Shown piece after piece: positions 42,897 to 50,967 of a stretch of 64,000 nucleotides of DNA. Made by a program: the position numbers and the translations under genes. Each line of letters begins with the position of its first letter. Position 1 is the stretch's first letter. Origin of the DNA: Comamonas testosteroni (lineage in GTDB: Bacteria > Pseudomonadota > Gammaproteobacteria > Burkholderiales > Burkholderiaceae_C); the NCBI RefSeq assembly GCF_000761245.1, contig NZ_AWOR01000089.1, positions 62,001 through 126,000 on the forward strand, given 5' to 3'. Below the pieces are notes generated by a model, which saw nothing but the letters and a program-made list of their open reading frames with translations, made no database searches and was not told where the DNA came from.

Positions 42897-43520
42897 TCAA
42901 TGAGAGGTGGCAGCGTGCGATTCGGTTTCGCGCGATCTGTCCCAGATGTTGGGCAGCGTGGTGTTGCTGTAGCCAGAGATAAAGGCTTTTTCCTTGCCGT
43001 CTTCTGTGAAGACAGAACGGTGGACTGCACCGATATTGGCTCCATAGACATGGATGCTGATGGAGGTTTGGTCTTCAAAGAGATTGCTGACCTGGTGCAC
43101 ATCACCGATGGTGGGAGAAACGGCTTGCACGTCGCCCAGTGAAAGCACTTGGGCGGCACCCTGAGGCTGCCATTGCTTTTCAGTGTTTTGCACAAAGCCC
43201 TGGGACTTTTCACCGCCGCGAAGCAAGCCGATCAAACCCCATACCGTATGGTTGTGCACCGGCGTTTTTTGACCGGGTCCCCAGACAAAGCTCACAACGG
43301 AAAAGCGCTCAAGCGGATCTGCATACAGCAGGTACTGCTGGTAACGCTCTGGTGATGGCTGGGCGTAGGCATCTGGTAGCCAGTCATCGTGCTGCACCAG
43401 GTTGTGCAGCAGCACCTTGCCGCGCTCCAGTAACAAGGTTTCCTCAGGAGCTTCATGGACTAGCTGGGTGAGTTGCGCGAGAAAGCGGCGCAGTCTTGCA
43501 GGGTTGTGGCTTGTCGTCAT
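42897..43520 (-). CDS. Gln-type thiol dioxygenase (3-mercaptopropionate dioxygenase-like)
   Basis: A 207-residue cupin of the cysteine dioxygenase family. Iron ligands fit His89 and His91 (PVHNHTVWG) and His142. The Ser155-His157-Tyr159 triad is present in SISIHVYG. At the position where mammalian CDO has its substrate Arg60, this protein has Gln62 (YQQYLLY), as in bacterial 3-mercaptopropionate dioxygenases. It would convert a small thiol to a sulfinic acid with O2. It forms an operon with the rhodanese and is divergent from the receptor gene at 43677. It may act on cysteine or mercaptosuccinate instead. Confidence 0.87.
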   Translation of the reverse strand: MTTSHNPARLRRFLAQLTQLVHEAPEETLLLERGKVLLHNLVQHDDWLPDAYAQPSPERYQQYLLYADPLERFSVVSFVWGPGQKTPVHNHTVWGLIGLLRGGEKSQGFVQNTEKQWQPQGAAQVLSLGDVQAVSPTIGDVHQVSNLFEDQTSISIHVYGANIGAVHRSVFTEDGKEKAFISGYSNTTLPNIWDRSRETESHAATSH

Positions 43521-43588
43521 GGCTTTCGTTTACGAAAAGTGAAGTCTGAGCCGATTGCAGCAGAAGCGTGGCCCTGCTGGCCGAATAC

Positions 43589-43622
43589 TTTCGCATAAGG
43601 ATCTTTGTTTTTCTTCGTTGGT
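43589..43622 (+). promoter_or_regulatory. Composite upstream element of the ABC/oxygenase operon
   Basis: TTTCGCATAAGGATCT at 43589-43604 matches 51984-51999 in 15 of 16 bases. GTTTTTCTTCGTTGGT at 43607-43622 is identical to 47775-47790. The pair lies 55-88 bases before the receptor start, where an activator and promoter would sit. A CysB/SsuR-type sulfur-starvation regulator is a reasonable guess. Confidence 0.5.
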
Positions 43623-43676
43623 GTACCGGGGGGCTCTTGGGTTCAATGCAAGCTTGGCAACATAAGGGGATTGGTC

Positions 43677-44705
43677 ATGGCGGCATTGGATCCAGCACAG
43701 CTGGGCGAGGGTAATGGCTTAGGGCGTCGTGCATTTTTGCGCACAGCGTCTGCAGCGGGCGCTTTGGGCTTGGTGGGCTTGGGGGCAAACCAGGTTCTGG
43801 CTGCTCCACCCGCGCGTAACCTCAAACTGGCCTGGAATATGGGTGCGGTTTGTCTTTCGCCGGCGCCGGTGGCCATAGAACGCGGCATTTTTGAAAAGCA
43901 TGGCCTGAATGTGGAGCTGATTAACTTCAGCGGATCTACCGATCAGCTGTTGGAATCCATTGCCACAGGCAAGGCCGATGGTGGCCTGGGCATGATTCAT
44001 CGCTGGCTCAAGCCTTTGGAGTCCGGCTTTGATGTCAAGCTGGTCGGCAGCAGCCATGGCGGCTGCGTGCGCCTGGTGGGTTTTCAGCCTGCGGGTATCA
44101 CCACGCTCAAAGCGCTCAAGGGCAAGACGATTGCTGTTTCAGACCTGAATAGTCCCGGTAAGAACTTCTTCTCGATTTTGCTTCTCAAGGCTGGGCTGGA
44201 TCCTGAAAAGGACGTGAACTGGCGGCAGTTCCCCGGCGACATGCTGGGTGTGGCGGTGGAAAAAGGTGAAGCCCACGCAATTGCTGACGGCGACCCGAAT
44301 CTCGCCATCATTGAGCGTCGCACCAAGGGCCTGGTGGAGCTGGCGACCAATTTGAGCGGTGAATATGCGACCAAGACTTGCTGCGTGGTGGGGGTGACGG
44401 GCAAGCTGGTGCGAAACGAAAAACCGGTGGTCGCATCTTTGGTCAGAGCAATCAACGAAGCATCTGATTTTGTGGCCAATTACCCTGCGGAAACGGCTCG
44501 TATCTACAGCGCCTATTCGAAGGTGTCTGAGGCTGACTTGCGTGCGGTGCTGGCTACATTGACACACAAGCATCATCCGCAGGGCCAGGCATTGCGCCAA
44601 GAAATTGAATTCTACGCACGTGATTTCAAAACCGTTGGGGTGCTGAAATCCACAACGGATCCAGCTCGCTTTGCGACCCATGTTCACGTGGATGTACTGA
44701 CCTGA
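43677..44705 (+). CDS. Tat-exported ABC substrate-binding protein (SsuA/NMT1-like)
   Basis: A 342-residue receptor. GRRAFLRTASAAGALGLVGL is a twin-arginine signal sequence, with cleavage expected near VLAAPP. The mature part follows the SsuA/NMT1 plan (APVAIERGIFEKHGLNVEL, DQLLESIATGKADGGLG, LKGKTIAVSDLNS). It is followed at 10 bases by the permease and then the ATPase, so this is the receptor of the one complete transporter here. Export in folded form suggests the protein binds its ligand or a metal before export. AGGGGA precedes ATG 43677. Confidence 0.87.
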   Translation: MAALDPAQLGEGNGLGRRAFLRTASAAGALGLVGLGANQVLAAPPARNLKLAWNMGAVCLSPAPVAIERGIFEKHGLNVELINFSGSTDQLLESIATGKADGGLGMIHRWLKPLESGFDVKLVGSSHGGCVRLVGFQPAGITTLKALKGKTIAVSDLNSPGKNFFSILLLKAGLDPEKDVNWRQFPGDMLGVAVEKGEAHAIADGDPNLAIIERRTKGLVELATNLSGEYATKTCCVVGVTGKLVRNEKPVVASLVRAINEASDFVANYPAETARIYSAYSKVSEADLRAVLATLTHKHHPQGQALRQEIEFYARDFKTVGVLKSTTDPARFATHVHVDVLT

Positions 44706-44715
44706 GGAGAAGGCT

Positions 44716-45759
44716 ATGAGTGCAGTGAATATTTCTGCAACGCTTGAGCACTCTATCGAGGTTAAGTCTCCGGTGTCAGTGCCGCAAACACGTAGATCGA
44801 GCCAGGCTTTGTGGTGGGTCGGGTTGTCGGCTGCGGTGTCATGGGGAGTTCTATCTGCAGTGACCTTGCTCTGGTCCAACGCAGAGGTCGGCTTTAGTGA
44901 TTGGGCCTACACCACTGAGTTTGGATGTGCTGCCGCAGTTGTGGCGCTGGTTGCGTTACTGCAGGCGATGACCCCTTTGATTGGTATTCCCGTCACAAAG
45001 CGGGTTAAGGCACTGGGGCCTTGGTTGGTGGCGTTGGGCGCAGGTTTGACCGTGTGGGAAATTGTGACCGCCAAATTGGCCAGATTGCCAACGCCATTTT
45101 TTGCACCACCTCAAAGCCTGATCGAAGTTTTTACAACAGACGCAGCCAAGCTGCTGGACAGCACCGGTAACTCTTTGGTGCTGTTGTCTGCAGGAATTGT
45201 GTGCGGTGCGTGGACGGGCTTTCTGGTTGGGGTATGGATTGGTTGGTCGCGTCAGGCCAGCTACTGGATTCACCCTGTGCTGCGGGTTCTGGGACCCATC
45301 CCTACCACGGCTTTGCTTCCTGTCTCGTTTTTCTTCTTCCCATCCAGTTGGTCCACTGCGGTGTTTTTGATCGCTTTGGGAACAGGTTTCCCTGTGGCTG
45401 TGCTGACATGGTCTGGCATTGCCAGTGTGAACAAGAATTTTTATGACGTGGCACGAACCATGGGGGCATCGCAGTGGTTTTTGATCTTGCGTGTGGCTGT
45501 ACCTGCTGCCTTGCCTCAGGTGTTTGTGGGCCTGTTCATGGGTTTGGGCGCGGCGTTCTCCACCTTGGTTGCAGCTGAGATGCTGGGAGTGAAGTCGGGC
45601 TTGGGTTGGTATCTGACCTGGGCGCAGGGCTGGGCAGCCTATCCCAACATGTATGGGGCGCTGATTGTGATGGCACTGCTGTTCTCGGGCCTAATCAGCT
45701 TGCTATTTTTGGTTCGTGACCGCGTGCTGCGCTGGCAAAAAGGAGTGGTGAAATGGTAG
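44716..45759 (+). CDS. ABC transporter permease (SsuC-like)
   Basis: A 347-residue integral membrane protein with a cytoplasmic N-terminus of about 30 residues, several hydrophobic segments and the binding-protein-dependent permease fold in the second half. The EAA-type loop reads DVARTMGASQWFLILRVAVPAALPQVFVG. SsuC proteins are usually about 260 residues; this one has roughly 80 extra residues with two additional N-terminal membrane segments. An AGGAG site precedes it and the ATPase start overlaps its end. It forms the pore for the receptor at 43677. Confidence 0.88.
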   Translation: MSAVNISATLEHSIEVKSPVSVPQTRRSSQALWWVGLSAAVSWGVLSAVTLLWSNAEVGFSDWAYTTEFGCAAAVVALVALLQAMTPLIGIPVTKRVKALGPWLVALGAGLTVWEIVTAKLARLPTPFFAPPQSLIEVFTTDAAKLLDSTGNSLVLLSAGIVCGAWTGFLVGVWIGWSRQASYWIHPVLRVLGPIPTTALLPVSFFFFPSSWSTAVFLIALGTGFPVAVLTWSGIASVNKNFYDVARTMGASQWFLILRVAVPAALPQVFVGLFMGLGAAFSTLVAAEMLGVKSGLGWYLTWAQGWAAYPNMYGALIVMALLFSGLISLLFLVRDRVLRWQKGVVKW

Positions 45760-46559
45760 GGCGAGTTGCAGAAGTCACGCAGGCCGATGCATCCACGGTG
45801 CAAGCGGGCGCGCATGTGCAAATTGAGGCGGTTAACCACTGGTTTGGTGACGGCAGCAAGCGCTTGCAGGTGCTGGATGATTTTTCTTTAGATATCGCTC
45901 CTGGCGAGTTTGTGGCCCTCTTGGGCCCTAGCGGCTGTGGCAAATCGAGCCTGCTGCGTTTGGTGGCTGGCCTGGATACGCCTACGACGGGTGAGATACG
46001 TCACAACAGCCAGCGGATTGAAGATCCAGATCCTTCACGCTTGCTGGTGTTTCAAGATCCCACGCTGTTCCCCTGGCGCACTGTGCGTGACAACGTATTG
46101 CTAGGTCTGCAGGCCAGAGGTTTGCAGAAGACCCATGCCGCACGGGTTGATCAGGCTTTGTCTTTGGTGGGGTTGCAAGATTTTGCGCAGGCTTTCCCGC
46201 ATCAATTGTCTGGCGGTATGGCGCAGCGTGCGGCTTTGGCACGGGCCTTGGTCAATGATCCTGAGTTGTTGATACTCGATGAACCGCTGGGCAAGCTGGA
46301 CTCCTTGACGAGACTCGGTATGCAGACGGAAATTGTGCAGCTGTGGCAGCGCAAAGGCTTCTCTGCGCTGCTGGTAACCCATGATGTGGAAGAGGCGCTA
46401 TTTCTTGCGCAGCGCATCGTGGTGCTTTCAGATCGACCGGCACGGGTCAAAGCCGTTTTGCACAACGATCTGCCATATCCGCGCCACCGCAGCCATCCAA
46501 AACTGACGGAGCTGCGTCACGAAGCCCTCAAGCTGCTGGGTCTGGATGCAAGTTGGTAG
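45753..46559 (+). CDS. ABC transporter ATPase (SsuB-like)
   Basis: A 268-residue ABC ATPase with Walker A GPSGCGKSSL, a Q-loop at VFQDPTLFPWRT, signature LSGGMAQRAALAR, Walker B LLILDEPLGKLD and the H-loop LLVTHDVEEAL. It resembles SsuB/TauB importers. The start ATG at 45753 overlaps the permease stop and has AAGGAG upstream, so translation is coupled. It may also energise import for the two orphan receptors at 38801 and 52075. Confidence 0.9.
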   Translation: MVGRVAEVTQADASTVQAGAHVQIEAVNHWFGDGSKRLQVLDDFSLDIAPGEFVALLGPSGCGKSSLLRLVAGLDTPTTGEIRHNSQRIEDPDPSRLLVFQDPTLFPWRTVRDNVLLGLQARGLQKTHAARVDQALSLVGLQDFAQAFPHQLSGGMAQRAALARALVNDPELLILDEPLGKLDSLTRLGMQTEIVQLWQRKGFSALLVTHDVEEALFLAQRIVVLSDRPARVKAVLHNDLPYPRHRSHPKLTELRHEALKLLGLDASW

Positions 46560-46602
46560 CTTGAGAAGTTGGTAATGGCGAGCAGAGCTTGAATAGGTTG
46601 GT

Positions 46603-47730
46603 ATGACGGATGATGGAGTCAAGACCCTTTTATGGGTCTTGCACCAGGCCCAACTCGGCCTGGCGGCTTTCCTGGAAATATTGGGGGTCAGCTCTTGGCC
46701 TTTTAGCCATAGGTTGGCGGCAGAGCAGCTGCTTTTCGATCGCGGCCAGGCTGCGCGCCTGGTGTGGGCTGCGCTGGTCATCGCTGCATTGCTGCTGATT
46801 TTGGCTGTGGCACTGTGGTGGCGAAAGAGGCCACGCAGGCTGCTGGGGCTCGGAGCTTTGGCGATCTTGATCGCTCTGTTCACGCCATGGCCTATATGGC
46901 GTTTGCTGTTGACGCCCACCGTCCCCACCGCGTTTCACGTCAGCGCCGTGCCTTTTACCGCCAGTGCAGTGATGCAGGGGCAGCAGCTTTATCAAGCACA
47001 TTGCCTGCGTTGCCATGGCGCGTTGGGTGACGGAGATGGAGTGGATGCCGAGAGGCAAGTGATATGGCCACCTACTTTGAATCGATCCATCTTGTGGCGA
47101 CGATTTGAGGGTGAGCTGTTCTGGAGTGTTCGCCATGGCATGACAGATAGGCATGGCGCCGCAACCATGCCTGCTGCCGATGCGCTAATGACGGATGAGC
47201 AGATCTGGAAGGTCCTGGGCTTTATTCGTGCGCAAGCGGCGGGGCAGTCTCTTAAGCGTGAAGGCGTTTGGGAGTTTCCTGTGGCTTTGCCAGATGAGGC
47301 TGTGAGATGTGCAGGGCGTGGCCCAAGCAGTCAACGCTTGGATGCCTTGCGCGGGCAGACCGTGCGCTTGGTCTTTGCCGGGGACACCACGGTCAGAGAA
47401 GACCCGCGGATGGTGACTGTGTCGGTGGGTGAGACGCAAGGCATAGATTGCACAAGCGATAGTGCAGAGATGCGCCGCGCTTTGAGCGTCTTGCTGGGGG
47501 CGGAGGATGGCAAGTTGGGCGGGTATCAGATTCTGGTGGATAGACAGGGCTGGCTGCGCGCGCAATCCAAGCCTGGTAGTTCCGGCTGGAGTGAAGATGA
47601 TCTGGTGTGCCGCACGGCGGATGCCCCCCAAATCAGCAAGCCTGCTAGTGCGGCTGATGGCTTGCAGGCCCTGATACGCCGTATGGATGCCGAGCCCGTG
47701 CGCACGGTGGTTGCGGGCTTCTCTCACTGA
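46603..47730 (+). CDS. Membrane-anchored cytochrome c domain protein
   Basis: A 375-residue protein with two predicted membrane segments (about 52-72 and 80-105), then a class I cytochrome c domain with heme site CLRCH (Cys134, Cys137, His138) and a likely axial Met189 in HGAATMPAAD. After about residue 225 comes an unassigned 150-residue domain with conserved-looking Cys pairs (RCAGRG, GIDCTS, LVCRTA). An electron-transfer protein inside an organosulfur uptake and oxygenase cluster is unusual; it could take electrons from a periplasmic dehydrogenase or sulfite oxidase. I do not recognise the C-terminal domain. It is 43 bases downstream of the ATPase gene. Confidence 0.78.
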   Translation: MTDDGVKTLLWVLHQAQLGLAAFLEILGVSSWPFSHRLAAEQLLFDRGQAARLVWAALVIAALLLILAVALWWRKRPRRLLGLGALAILIALFTPWPIWRLLLTPTVPTAFHVSAVPFTASAVMQGQQLYQAHCLRCHGALGDGDGVDAERQVIWPPTLNRSILWRRFEGELFWSVRHGMTDRHGAATMPAADALMTDEQIWKVLGFIRAQAAGQSLKREGVWEFPVALPDEAVRCAGRGPSSQRLDALRGQTVRLVFAGDTTVREDPRMVTVSVGETQGIDCTSDSAEMRRALSVLLGAEDGKLGGYQILVDRQGWLRAQSKPGSSGWSEDDLVCRTADAPQISKPASAADGLQALIRRMDAEPVRTVVAGFSH

Positions 47731-47774
47731 GTTGTTTCTGAGGCTTTACATGCGAAAAGCGGATGTGAAAACTC

Positions 47775-47790
47775 GTTTTTCTTCGTTGGT
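47775..47790 (+). promoter_or_regulatory. Shared upstream element GTTTTTCTTCGTTGGT
   Basis: Exact 16-base copy of 43607-43622, 56 bases before the SsuD-like start; the other copy is 54 bases before its gene. The similar position makes chance unlikely. The inverse form of a TTTTCGCAT motif (ATGCGAAAA) lies just upstream at 47750-47758. Confidence 0.5.
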
Positions 47791-47846
47791 TGATTCAGGC
47801 GTTCGACCTATGGTGGAGGTCAATGATCAACTCACAAGGAATACAC

Positions 47847-48968
47847 ATGAGCGCTCAGTTCATCGGCATGATTCAGCCCCATGAAGTATCGGAAATCATT
47901 GCCAGACGCGGTCCTGCCATAGATCCCGCTTATGTTCGTGCATTTGCTCAGGCCCACGAGTACGCGGGTTTTGACCGTATTCTGGTGCCAGCCAGCGGCA
48001 GCAGTCCAGATACGTTGCTGACGGTCAACTATGCCGCAGCTGCCACAAAAAATATTAACTTTCTGCTGGCACATCGCCCAGGCTTTGTCGCACCTACGTT
48101 GGCGGCTCGCCAGTTGGCGACTCTGGATCACTACACCGGTGGTCGGGTTGCGGTGCACATCATCTCGGGCGGCTCCGATGAAGACCAGCAGCGCGATGGC
48201 GACTTCTTGAGTCATGACGAGCGCTATGCGCGAACCGATGAGTACCTAGGTTTGCTGTGCCGTGTTTGGGGCGAAGACAAGCCGTTTGATCACGAAGGGC
48301 GCTACTACCGCGCCAAGGCTGTGTGGTCTGAAGTCAAGCCCTTGCAGCAACCTCATATTCCGATCTATTTTGGCGGAGCTTCAGCACCTGCGCTGGAGGT
48401 TGCAGGTCGCCATGCCAATCTCTATGCATTGTGGGGCGAGTCTTTGGCTCAGGCGAGTGATCTGGTGCAGCGTGTAAGAGCCGCTGCAGCGCTTAACAAG
48501 CGTGAGATCGATTTCAGCATTTCGTTCCGACCTATTCTGGGTGCGACGGAAGCCCAAGCCTGGGATCGTGCACAGCATATTCTTGAAACTACAAGGCACT
48601 TGCGTTCCGAGCAAAGCTATGCCCGCGGTGGCCCACAGCAAAGCGAGGGTGCGCGTCGTTTGTTGGCCGATGCCGCCAACGGCGACCGCGTGGATGAGCG
48701 CCTATGGACGGCGATTGCCCGCGAAACAGGTGGGCGCTCCAACACCACATCGCTGGTGGGCACGGCCGAGCAAGTGGCCGATGCGCTGATCAAGTACTAC
48801 GACTTGGGTATTCACACCTTCTTGATTCGAGGCTTTGATCCTTTGCCAGATACCTTGGCCTATGGGCGTGAGCTGCTGCCTCTGGTGAAGGACAAGCTTG
48901 CAAGCCGCAAACGGGTGAGCGTTGCGGTTCCCCATTCATCGCCAGTCTTGCAAGCCCTGGCGGCTTGA
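47847..48968 (+). CDS. FMNH2-dependent alkanesulfonate monooxygenase-like (SsuD type)
   Basis: A 373-residue luciferase-like flavin monooxygenase close in length and pattern to SsuD (381): RPGFVAPTLAARQLATLDHY, HIISGGSDEDQQRDGDFLSH and RYARTDEYL. SsuD cleaves C1-unsubstituted alkanesulfonates to aldehyde and sulfite using FMNH2 and O2. No SsuE reductase is nearby. AAGGA precedes ATG 47847; the longer frame from 47790 overlaps the upstream element and is not used. It heads a set with an aldolase, a flavoprotein and a dehydrogenase gene, which could handle the carbon skeleton released by desulfonation. Confidence 0.86.
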   Translation: MSAQFIGMIQPHEVSEIIARRGPAIDPAYVRAFAQAHEYAGFDRILVPASGSSPDTLLTVNYAAAATKNINFLLAHRPGFVAPTLAARQLATLDHYTGGRVAVHIISGGSDEDQQRDGDFLSHDERYARTDEYLGLLCRVWGEDKPFDHEGRYYRAKAVWSEVKPLQQPHIPIYFGGASAPALEVAGRHANLYALWGESLAQASDLVQRVRAAAALNKREIDFSISFRPILGATEAQAWDRAQHILETTRHLRSEQSYARGGPQQSEGARRLLADAANGDRVDERLWTAIARETGGRSNTTSLVGTAEQVADALIKYYDLGIHTFLIRGFDPLPDTLAYGRELLPLVKDKLASRKRVSVAVPHSSPVLQALAA

Positions 48969-48995
48969 AACTCTTTTTGAAAAATCGGATTGTCC

Positions 48996-49823
48996 ATGTC
49001 AACTGTTATTGCCTTGTCCGAGCCAGTGGTCAGTCAGCGACTGGAGATTAACGCCCGCCCCCGTCGACAAGACTGGTTTGAAGAGCCTGCGCCGCAGCGC
49101 AGCATCCTGCAAGAACGTCAATATCGTCGTGAGCAACTTGCGATTGCTTTTCGATTGTTCGCACGCCACGGCTTGCATATAGGCCTGGCCGGACATATTA
49201 CGGCCCGTGACCCTGAGTGGAGTGACCATTTCTGGGTCAATCCATTAGGCATCAACTTCTCGCAAATTCGTGTTTCGGATCTATTGCTAGTCAACTCTGC
49301 CGGAGAAATTGTGGTGGGCAAAGGGCCGCTGAATCGTGCAGCGTTTGCGATTCATGCAGCCCTGCATGAGGCGCGTCCCAATATCGTGGCTGCGGCGCAC
49401 ACCCATTCCACCTATGGCAAGGCATGGTCCACCTTGGGGCGCCTGCTAGACCCGTTGACGCAGGATTCATGCGCGTTCTACCAGGATCATGCGCTGTTTG
49501 ACGATTACTCCGGGGTGGTGCTTGAGACCGATGAGGGCGAACGCATCGCCAAGGTGCTAGGACAGCGCAAGGCGGTGATTCTCAAGAATCACGGTATCTT
49601 GACAGCGGGCCCATCGATCGAAGCTGCGGCTTGGTGGTATATCGCACTAGAGAATGTTTGCCACACACAGTTGCTTGCAGAAGCAGCAGGCACACCGCAA
49701 CCCATACCGCACGAGATTGCTGCATTGACGCATTCGCAAATTGGTGGCCCTGGTGGTGCTCATCACACCTTCCGCGATTTGGCTGCCGTTATTGTGCGTG
49801 AGCAGCCGGAGGTGCTGCAATGA
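48996..49823 (+). CDS. Class II aldolase/adducin family protein
   Basis: A 275-residue class II aldolase-fold protein. Zinc ligands are visible as the H-x-H in AAHTHSTYGKAW and a third His in LKNHGILT; a Glu-containing helix follows (WWYIALENVCHTQLL). Relatives cleave or epimerise phosphorylated sugars, but many act on other hydroxy acids. An extra 50-residue N-terminus precedes the fold. It sits between SsuD-like and acyl-CoA-dehydrogenase-like genes, and its stop overlaps the next start (ATGA). The substrate is unknown. Confidence 0.82.
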   Translation: MSTVIALSEPVVSQRLEINARPRRQDWFEEPAPQRSILQERQYRREQLAIAFRLFARHGLHIGLAGHITARDPEWSDHFWVNPLGINFSQIRVSDLLLVNSAGEIVVGKGPLNRAAFAIHAALHEARPNIVAAAHTHSTYGKAWSTLGRLLDPLTQDSCAFYQDHALFDDYSGVVLETDEGERIAKVLGQRKAVILKNHGILTAGPSIEAAAWWYIALENVCHTQLLAEAAGTPQPIPHEIAALTHSQIGGPGGAHHTFRDLAAVIVREQPEVLQ

Positions 49824-50965
49824 ACGCGCCATTGAAATTGCCGGAGCTGGTGCGCACTCTGTCAGCTGATTTTGCGCAGCGTGCGGCCGCGCATGATAGG
49901 GATGCGAGCTTTCCTTTTGAGAATTTCTCGGATCTGCATCAAGCGGGCTTGCTGACCTTGGCCGCACCCATCTCGCTTGGTGGGCAGGGGGCCACATTGG
50001 CGCAGCTCAGTGATGTGATTGGAGTGATTGGCAAGGGCGATCCTGCTACGGCACTGGTGCTGATCATGCAGTTCACTCAGCACCGCAGTTTGGGGCGCGC
50101 GGGTAATCGCTGGCCCGAAGCTTTGGCACAAAAAGTAGTGCGTGAGGCCGCTGAGAAAGGGGCGTTGATCAACGCCTTGCGTGTGGAGCCTGAGTTGGGG
50201 TCTCCTGCGCGTGGAGGTCTGCCTGCGACCATTGCACGCCAAACGTCGCAGGGGTGGCGAGTCTCGGGGCGCAAGCTGTACTCAACAGGTGCGCCGATTC
50301 TGAGCTGGTATGCACTATGGGTGCGTACCGATGAGGCCGAGCCTAGAGTCGGCTATTTGCTGGTTCCTGCGGGGCTGGCCGGTACACGTATTGAAGAGAC
50401 CTGGGACCACCTGGGCTTGCGCGCCAGTGGTAGTCATGATGTCGTGTTTGAAGATGTGCTGGTGCCTTTCGAGAATGCAGTGGATTTGCGTCTTCCGGCC
50501 GAATGGCTTGGTGCAGATCCCCAGGCGCAGGCAGAGATTTCCGTGCTGATCTCTGCGCTTTATACGGGGGTGGCCGAGGCCGCACGTGATTGGTTGCTGG
50601 GTTTCTTGCATGCCCGCAAGCCGTCTTCCTTAGGAGCTTCTTTGGCGACCTTGCCGCGTGCCCAAGAAGTCGTTGGCCGTATAGAAGGTCTGTTACTGAC
50701 AAATCAGCGCTTGATCGCTGGACTGGCCAGAGGCCTGGACGATGGTGTATTTCCATCCGCGAGCGAGGCAGGGCTGATCAAGAGCGTGACTACCAATAAT
50801 GCAGTGCGGGCGGTAGAGCTGGCCCAGTCGCTGACCAGCAACCATGGGCTGACACGGCATAACCCCTTGGAGCGCCATTGGCGTGATGTGCTGTGCGGTC
50901 GTATCCACACGCCTCAAGACGATAGCGTGTGGATTACCGCGGGGCGCAAGGCCCTGGGGATCTGA
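49820..50965 (+). CDS. Acyl-CoA dehydrogenase-fold flavin monooxygenase (DszC/SfnB-like)
   Basis: A 381-residue protein of the acyl-CoA dehydrogenase fold. It opens FAQRAAAHDRDASFPFENFSD and has the two-step pattern SGRKLYSTGAPILSWY and WDHLGLRASGSHDVVFEDV seen in DszC, SfnB and other flavin-dependent N- or S-monooxygenases. No catalytic Glu of a CoA dehydrogenase is evident. DszC and SfnB act in sulfur metabolism, on dibenzothiophene or in dimethyl sulfone use, so S-oxygenation is a fair inference. It would need reduced flavin from another protein. Confidence 0.82.
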   Translation: MNAPLKLPELVRTLSADFAQRAAAHDRDASFPFENFSDLHQAGLLTLAAPISLGGQGATLAQLSDVIGVIGKGDPATALVLIMQFTQHRSLGRAGNRWPEALAQKVVREAAEKGALINALRVEPELGSPARGGLPATIARQTSQGWRVSGRKLYSTGAPILSWYALWVRTDEAEPRVGYLLVPAGLAGTRIEETWDHLGLRASGSHDVVFEDVLVPFENAVDLRLPAEWLGADPQAQAEISVLISALYTGVAEAARDWLLGFLHARKPSSLGASLATLPRAQEVVGRIEGLLLTNQRLIAGLARGLDDGVFPSASEAGLIKSVTTNNAVRAVELAQSLTSNHGLTRHNPLERHWRDVLCGRIHTPQDDSVWITAGRKALGI

Positions 50966-50967
50966 TC

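Noticed and set aside
42897..43520. Cysteine dioxygenase as the specific name
   Set aside because: The family is right, but Gln62 replaces the Arg typical of mammalian-type CDO, so the broader thiol dioxygenase call was used.
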